A DNA stretch of 9,817 nucleotides, taken from NCBI GenBank assembly GCA_003661265.1, contig QMVU01000019.1, positions 1 through 9,817 on the forward strand, written 5' to 3'. The position numbers were made by a program, and so were the translations under genes. The DNA comes from Thermoproteota archaeon. GTDB taxonomy: Archaea; Korarchaeota; Korarchaeia; Korarchaeales; Korarchaeaceae. Under the pieces are notes generated by a model. That model worked only from the letters and a program-made list of their open reading frames with translations, made no database searches and was not told where the DNA came from. The first letter of the stretch is position 1; each line of letters opens with the position of its first letter. Shown piece by piece: positions 6,661 through 9,817 of this stretch.

Positions 6661-6756
6661 TGGCGGGCCCGAGGGGCTTCGAACCCCTGACCTGCCGGTA
6701 GCTCCCTTCTTAGGCGGTTAAGAGCCGGCCGCTCTACCATGCTGAGCTACGGGCCC
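6661..6756 (-). tRNA. tRNA-Lys, anticodon CUU, with a 19-base intron and encoded CCA
   Basis: On the minus strand the acceptor GGGCCCG pairs with CGGGCCC, the discriminator is G (6664), and CCA is encoded at 6661-6663. The D stem is GCTC/GAGC, the T arm AGGGG-TTCGAAG-CCCCT. The anticodon stem GCCGG/CCGGC encloses 26 bases rather than 7. Removing 19 bases after position 37 restores the loop CTCTTAA with anticodon CTT (plus 6720-6722), reading AAG. The spliced molecule is a standard archaeal tRNA-Lys. Confidence 0.95.
6700..6718 (-). other. tRNA-Lys intron, canonical position 37/38
   Basis: The 19-base intron lies one base 3' of the anticodon, the usual archaeal site. Next to the anticodon stem, CTCT (tRNA 32-35) can pair with intron GGAG, giving a four-base-pair central helix flanked by three-base bulges TA^A and CT^A. 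Cutting each bulge after its second base yields exactly this intron. The helix beyond the 5' bulge is at most one base pair, so the motif is a relaxed bulge-helix-loop rather than a full bulge-helix-bulge. Confidence 0.85.
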
Positions 6757-6776
6757 AAGAGATTCTTACCGAATAG

Positions 6777-6786
6777 ATTAATAAAT
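6777..6786 (-). promoter_or_regulatory. TATA box for tRNA-Lys
   Basis: Minus-strand ATTTATTAAT is centred 25-26 bases before the tRNA-Lys 5' end at 6756, the expected archaeal spacing. It gives tRNA-Lys its own promoter downstream of sucC. Confidence 0.6.
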
Positions 6787-6855
6787 TCTACCTTACATTC
6801 CAACCTTCAGACTGTTCCATTAAGCGGGAAGGCTCTCCTATAAAGAATGAACTCA

Positions 6856-7986
6856 TTAACCTTTTGCTAGTCCTATGGCTTTTATTACTGCCTCCCTTGC
6901 ATCTTCTAGAGCGTCTATTCCTGCTTGACTCAAGATCTCCCTTCCCTCCTTAGCACGGTTTCCGGAAAGTCTTATTACAAGTCTTGGTCTTTCCTCCATC
7001 TCCTCGATCGCTTGAACTATGCCTTTTGCAACCTCCACACCGCTGGTTATCCCGCACAATGCATTTACCAGAACTACTTTTACCTTAGGGTTGGAGGTTA
7101 TTATTTCAAGAGCCCTCTTTATTCTCTCTGCCGAGGCTCCTCCCCCTACATCACAGAAGTTAGCTGGTTTTCCTCCCATAATGTGTACTAAATCCATTGT
7201 TGCCATCGCTAATCCTGCTCCGTTTGCCATTGTCCCAATGTTCCCATCTAGCTCTACATAAGCTACTCCGTATTCCCTTGCTTTTTTCTCAGACTCCTTC
7301 AATGAATAAATTCTTTTAGAAAGATCTGGATGTCTATACAAGGAGTTATCGTCGATCTCCATTCTTACATCGAGAGCAAGTAGCCGTCCATCTTTCGTGA
7401 TAGCAAGGGGGTTAATCTCCAGCATGATGGCATCCATTTCATAAAAAAGCTTCCAAAGCCTTAGAATGACTCCCGTTAATTCCCTATGTAATTTAGGATT
7501 GTCTGGAATGGCGTTCTTTGCTAGCATCCTCGCTTGAAATGGCATGAGACCCAGTAGCGGGTCTATTGTTATCCTGAGGAGAGATTCTGGGTGCTTAGCA
7601 ACCATCTCTTCCACATCCATCCCTCCATACTTAGAGGAAAGGAAGGTAACTGAGCGCTTTGACCTGTCAACTATGGCTCCTACGTATAATTCGCTCTCTG
7701 TCTCAATGAATTCCTCAGCGAGGAGATATTCTGGCTTGTACCCGTAAAAGGTCTTACTTAAGAGCTTTTTAACTTGATCTTCTGCTTCCTTCGGGGAATG
7801 CACGGGCACTATTCCACCTGCCTTTCCCCTTTGACCCCTCGGAATTTGTACCTTTAGTACGGCTCTCCCACCAGTTTGAGCGAAAATTTTCGAGGCTTCC
7901 TCTGGTTCTTTAATAACTATGCTCCTAGGTACAGCTATCCCATATTTGGATAGCAACTCCTTACACTCTGCTTCTAACAATCGCAT
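6856..7986 (-). CDS. sucC: Succinyl-CoA synthetase-type acid:CoA ligase, beta subunit
   Basis: With SucD this subunit interconverts succinyl-CoA and succinate while making ATP or GTP. The 376 residues hold an N-terminal ATP-grasp domain (about 1-225) and a C-terminal CoA-ligase domain. Visible motifs are QRGKAGGI (52-59), MLEINPLAI (188-196) with Mg ligand N192, D206 in ALDVR, GNIG (248-251), NGAGLAMATMD (255-265), GGKPANFCDVGGGA (271-284) and RLSGNRAKEGR (339-349). The loop facing the catalytic phosphohistidine, usually NIFGGIVRCD, is here NALCGITSGV (308-317), so a Gly is Cys and the RCD is lost. The ATG has GGAGTGGAG just upstream. The gene is divergent from sucD instead of preceding it in one operon. 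ADP-forming succinyl-CoA synthetase is the default call; a related acid such as malate cannot be excluded from sequence alone. Confidence 0.93.
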   Translation of the reverse strand: MRLLEAECKELLSKYGIAVPRSIVIKEPEEASKIFAQTGGRAVLKVQIPRGQRGKAGGIVPVHSPKEAEDQVKKLLSKTFYGYKPEYLLAEEFIETESELYVGAIVDRSKRSVTFLSSKYGGMDVEEMVAKHPESLLRITIDPLLGLMPFQARMLAKNAIPDNPKLHRELTGVILRLWKLFYEMDAIMLEINPLAITKDGRLLALDVRMEIDDNSLYRHPDLSKRIYSLKESEKKAREYGVAYVELDGNIGTMANGAGLAMATMDLVHIMGGKPANFCDVGGGASAERIKRALEIITSNPKVKVVLVNALCGITSGVEVAKGIVQAIEEMEERPRLVIRLSGNRAKEGREILSQAGIDALEDAREAVIKAIGLAKG

Positions 7987-8013
7987 AAGTTCTCCACTCC
8001 TTAGTTGTGGATT

Positions 8014-8044
8014 AAACTATAAAGTTGAGGGAGGTTGTTTAATC
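8014..8044 (-). promoter_or_regulatory. Candidate sucC promoter
   Basis: Two minus-strand TATA-like elements are present. TTTATAGTTT (8014-8023) would start RNA about six bases before the ATG, cutting off the Shine-Dalgarno site. TGATTAAACA (8035-8044) would give a leader of about 27 bases that includes it. I favour the second but cannot decide. Confidence 0.4.
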
Positions 8045-8103
8045 AAGCATTAGGCCTGTTTTTCTGAGGGATAATCATCTTGCCCATTCTGCGGCAAAGG
8101 ACC

Positions 8104-8127
8104 TTTTTTTAAAAATTTTAATTTTAG
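8104..8127 (+). promoter_or_regulatory. Candidate sucD promoter (AT-rich TATA region)
   Basis: A block of T and A, with a T7-A5-T4 core, lies 25-48 bases before the sucD ATG. A TATA element in it would start RNA near 8135-8145, just before the AAGGATC at 8141-8147 that could serve as ribosome binding site. Confidence 0.5.
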
Positions 8128-8151
8128 GTAGGTAAGTTCAAAGGATCAAAA

Positions 8152-9033
8152 ATGACCATATTGATCAGAAAAGATATGAGGGTGATAGTTCAAGGAATTA
8201 CTGGCACTCAAGGGAGAGAACATAGTAAGCTAATGCTAGATTATGGTACCAACATCATTGCTGGAGTAACTCCGGGGAAAGAGGGACAAAAAGTACATGG
8301 AGTTCCCGTATTCGATAGTGTAATGAACGTTATCAGGAATCTTGGAGAGGTTGATGCGTCTGTCCTATTTGTTCCGGCACCATTTGCATATGATGCAATA
8401 ATAGAAGCCATTAATTATGGAATCAGGTTGTTGGTGGTCATCACAGAGGGAATTCCTGTTCATGATGCAATGAAAGCGGTGTCCTATGCTAAGCTCAGAG
8501 GATGTACCATAGTTGGACCAAACACCCCTGGAGTGATATCTCCGAAAGAGAGAGTTAAATTAGGTATAATGCCTGCAGATGCTTTTTCTGAAGGAAAAAT
8601 AGCTTTAATCTCGAGAAGTGGCACGCTCACGTACGAAATATCGATGGCCCTAAAGAAAGAGGGCTTTGGAACCTCTATTACTGTAGGAATTGGGGGAGAT
8701 CCAATCACCGGCTTAGATTTTGTTGATGTTCTTAATATGCTAAGAGACGATGAGGATACGGAGGCCATAGTTTTAGTTGGCGAAATAGGTGGAGATGCAG
8801 AGGAAAGAGCTGCAAGATACATATGTGAGACGAAATATCCTAAACCAGTTGTTGCTTTCGTAGCTGGTAGAACAGCCCCTCCAGGAAAGAGAATGGGACA
8901 TGCGGGGGCTATAATTTCAGGAAATGTTGGAAGGATAGAGACAAAGGAGAAGGCCTTTGAAGAGGCAGGAGTGCCGGTCGCAAAAGTTCCTTGGGAGGTT
9001 CCGTCTTTAATCAAGAACTCTCTTTGCCGATGA
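8152..9033 (+). CDS. sucD: Succinyl-CoA synthetase-type acid:CoA ligase, alpha subunit
   Basis: This subunit binds CoA and carries the phosphohistidine that passes phosphate between nucleotide and acyl group. The 293 residues are a normal length. The N-terminal CoA-binding Rossmann domain shows VQGITGTQGREHS (13-24) and GVTPGKEGQ (38-46). The ligase domain shows VGPNTPGVISP (121-131), SRSGTLTYE (154-162), VGIGGDPITG (178-187), EIGGDAEE (211-218) and the catalytic H250 in GKRMGHAGAII (245-255). Two segments depart from the usual pattern: GREHS (21-25 region) where TFHS or SFHT is typical, and GNVGRIET (257-264) after the catalytic loop where GGKGTAxS is typical. Its partner sucC lies on the other strand across a 165-base spacer. 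The C-terminal 23 bases overlap a convergent small gene. Subunit identity is firm; acid specificity is open. Confidence 0.94.
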   Translation: MTILIRKDMRVIVQGITGTQGREHSKLMLDYGTNIIAGVTPGKEGQKVHGVPVFDSVMNVIRNLGEVDASVLFVPAPFAYDAIIEAINYGIRLLVVITEGIPVHDAMKAVSYAKLRGCTIVGPNTPGVISPKERVKLGIMPADAFSEGKIALISRSGTLTYEISMALKKEGFGTSITVGIGGDPITGLDFVDVLNMLRDDEDTEAIVLVGEIGGDAEERAARYICETKYPKPVVAFVAGRTAPPGKRMGHAGAIISGNVGRIETKEKAFEEAGVPVAKVPWEVPSLIKNSLCR

Positions 9034-9271
9034 CTTTTTCGGTTGGTCTTTTTTCTTGAACTTCTCTAAGAGCCTTTTTCCCCTCTTCTGTTATGGAGAA
9101 GAATCTGTAGCCGCCATGCGTAAACGATTTAATATATCCCTTGCCCTCCAGGTCCTTTGTAATCTCAATTATCTTACTGAATTCGATACCTATAACCTTG
9201 AAGAGCTTCCTTAAATGAATAGTTCCCGCTCTGTCTATAACTTTCAAGACCCTAAGTTGTATTTGTTCCAT
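9011..9271 (-). CDS. Small winged-helix DNA-binding protein
   Basis: This 86-residue basic protein looks like a stand-alone winged helix-turn-helix. Helices are predicted at about 2-14 and 19-28, a recognition helix at about 30-43 (EFSKIIEITKDLEGKG), then a beta wing YIKSFTHGGYRFFSITEEG (46-64) and a last helix with a charged tail. The turn GYIKS...GYRFFSITEEGKKAL resembles archaeal MarR- or PadR-like regulators, but I cannot name a family. The ATG has GAAGG a few bases upstream and a TATA box about 30 bases further. Its last 23 bases overlap the sucD 3' end in the opposite direction, and it is divergent from the L40e gene. A role in controlling either neighbour is only a guess. Confidence 0.8.
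   Translation of the reverse strand: MEQIQLRVLKVIDRAGTIHLRKLFKVIGIEFSKIIEITKDLEGKGYIKSFTHGGYRFFSITEEGKKALREVQEKRPTEKVIGKESS
9049..9054 (+). terminator. T-run terminator after sucD
   Basis: A T6 run 16 bases after the sucD stop, preceded by T5 at 9035-9039, within the coding region of the convergent winged-helix gene. Both are plausible archaeal termination sites. Confidence 0.35.
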
Positions 9272-9298
9272 ATTCCTTCACATGAGTGAATCCCAAGC

Positions 9299-9308
9299 TT
9301 AATAAAAA
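9299..9308 (-). promoter_or_regulatory. TATA box for the winged-helix gene
   Basis: Minus-strand TTTTTATTAA, centred about 33 bases before the ATG at 9271. It is the same sequence as the tRNA-Gly TATA box and predicts a leader of only a few bases. Confidence 0.5.
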
Positions 9309-9368
9309 GATGAATGGCCAGTAAAGTATAATTCACTGGACGAGTTAGTTGATCATAGAAACGTCAAG

Positions 9369-9377
9369 TTTATGTAA
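9369..9377 (+). promoter_or_regulatory. Candidate TATA box for the L40e gene
   Basis: TTTATGTAA is centred about 36 bases before the ATG at 9409, predicting a start near 9399. It falls within the spacer shared with the divergent winged-helix gene. Confidence 0.35.
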
Positions 9378-9408
9378 CATTTATGGTAATACCCACGGTC
9401 AGATTAAA

Positions 9409-9576
9409 ATGCCAATAGAAGATCCTTTGAAGAGAAGAATCGCTGCAGAAGCATTGCTATTCTTTAAGATTTGTAGGAAGTGTGGGGCTAGAAACCCGCT
9501 ATCTGCTACCAGATGCAGAAGATGTAGAAGCGAAAATCTAAGGTTGAAAAGGAGAAAGCCAGCTAAGAGAGCATAA
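9409..9576 (+). CDS. rpl40e: Large-subunit ribosomal protein L40e (eL40)
   Basis: The protein is a small zinc-binding component of the 50S subunit found in archaea and eukaryotes; in eukaryotes it is made as a ubiquitin fusion, in archaea free. The 55 residues begin MPIEDPLKRRIAAEALLFFK, and the zinc ligands are C22, C25, C36 and C39 in CRKC and CRRC, followed by a very basic tail (LRLKRRKPAKRA). Length and the opening match archaeal L40e of about 50 residues. An upstream in-frame ATA/ATG extension from 9349 would add 20 residues without family resemblance, so I reject it. tRNA-Arg follows 39 bases downstream. Confidence 0.95.
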   Translation: MPIEDPLKRRIAAEALLFFKICRKCGARNPLSATRCRRCRSENLRLKRRKPAKRA

Positions 9577-9587
9577 GAGAAATAAAG

Positions 9588-9595
9588 GTTAAATT
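9588..9595 (+). promoter_or_regulatory. Candidate TATA box for tRNA-Arg
   Basis: GTTAAATT is centred about 25 bases before the tRNA 5' end. Read-through from L40e is the alternative. Confidence 0.35.
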
Positions 9596-9615
9596 GAGGA
9601 ATACTCCTATTTTCT

Positions 9616-9693
9616 GGGCCCGTAGCTCAGGAGGATTAGAGCGTCGGCCTGCGGAGCCGGAGGTCGCGGGTTCGAGTCCCGCCGGGCCCGCCA
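9616..9693 (+). tRNA. tRNA-Arg, anticodon GCG, with encoded CCA
   Basis: Acceptor GGGCCCG (9616-9622) pairs with CGGGCCC (9683-9689), discriminator G9690, and CCA is encoded at 9691-9693. D stem GCTC/GAGC; anticodon stem TCGGC/GCCGG with one U-G pair at 27-43; loop CTGCGGA gives anticodon GCG (9651-9653), reading CGC and, if modified, CGU. T arm GCGGG-TTCGAGT-CCCGC. No intron. Confidence 0.96.
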
Positions 9694-9698
9694 TGATC

Positions 9699-9703
9699 TT
9701 TTT
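9699..9703 (+). terminator. T-run terminator after tRNA-Arg
   Basis: Five T start six bases after the CCA end, followed by a C and two more T. This is a plausible factor-independent archaeal stop. Confidence 0.35.
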
Positions 9704-9738
9704 CTTAGATAAGAAATCGTAATTAAAAGGAGAGAAAA

Positions 9739-9811
9739 TAGCCCCGCCCGGATTCGAACCGGGGTCGCCGGGTCCAAAGCCCGGCGTGCTTGGCCACTAC
9801 ACCACGGGGCT
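9739..9811 (-). tRNA. tRNA-Gln, anticodon UUG
   Basis: Minus strand: acceptor AGCCCCG pairs with CGGGGCT, discriminator A. D stem GTGT/GCAC, anticodon stem CCGGG/CCCGG, loop CTTTGGA, anticodon TTG (plus 9775-9777), reading CAA. T arm CCCGG-TTCGAAT-CCGGG. No intron and no encoded CCA. The promoter would lie beyond the right edge of the window. Confidence 0.95.
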
Positions 9812-9817
9812 AATATG

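Noticed and set aside
6925..7261. Two overlapping plus-strand frames inside sucC
   Set aside because: Both are antisense to conserved SucC motifs such as the GGKPANF and NGAGLA segments and have no ribosome binding site or recognisable product.
8484..9014. A 176-codon minus-strand open frame opposite sucD
   Set aside because: It lies wholly inside the clearly coding sucD frame, its translation is Ser/Pro/Thr-rich low-complexity shadow sequence, and it shows no known motif.
9349..9408. A longer N-terminus for L40e
   Set aside because: The extra 20 residues do not resemble any L40e start, and the family begins with MPI..DP as seen at the ATG at 9409.
1..9817. CRISPR array, insertion sequence, integrase attachment site or defence island
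   Set aside because: No direct repeats with spacers, no transposase or recombinase gene, no terminal inverted repeats, and none of the five tRNA genes shows a duplicated 3' fragment nearby.

Overview
The window looks like chromosomal DNA from a thermophilic archaeon, most likely of the Thermoproteota/TACK group; the finer placement is a guess. The evidence is a KEOPS-type Kae1 rather than bacterial TsaD, the archaeal family of short cytidylate kinases, ribosomal protein L40e, GC-rich tRNA stems, a tRNA-Lys with a short anticodon-loop intron, and archaeal TATA boxes about 25 bases upstream of RNA starts. AGA/AGG/ATA-rich codon use and TTG starts fit the same picture.

Layout. Bases 35-4384 carry five codirectional plus-strand genes: kae1 (tRNA t6A modification), a cytidylate-kinase-like P-loop kinase, deoC (deoxyribose-phosphate aldolase), a MoxR-family AAA+ ATPase, and a VWA-domain protein whose ATG overlaps the MoxR stop codon. 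A tRNA-Leu(UAG) follows, then a plus-strand gene for an exported, C-terminally membrane-anchored M1 metallopeptidase (4599-6431). Minus-strand tRNA-Gly(CCC) and tRNA-Lys(CUU, 19-base intron) face it across a gap with T-runs on both strands. Next, sucC (minus) and sucD (plus), the two succinyl-CoA-synthetase-type subunits, are transcribed divergently from one 165-base spacer. A small winged-helix gene (minus) overlaps the sucD 3' end by 23 bases and is itself divergent from the L40e gene, which is followed by tRNA-Arg(GCG). A minus-strand tRNA-Gln(UUG) lies at the right edge.

Functionally this is mostly core housekeeping: translation (Kae1, L40e, five tRNAs of five isotypes), nucleotide and deoxynucleoside metabolism (Cmk-like, DeoC) and central carbon metabolism (SucCD). 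The less routine parts are the MoxR/VWA pair (probably a remodelling machine of unknown client), the surface peptidase, and the small winged-helix protein. I see no mobile element, CRISPR array, phage gene, plasmid gene or defence island. No gene-free stretch reaches 300 bases. I found no convincing wholly new system; the points worth a second look are altered motifs in Cmk-like, Kae1 and SucCD, the minimal tRNA intron, and the divergent sucC/sucD arrangement.
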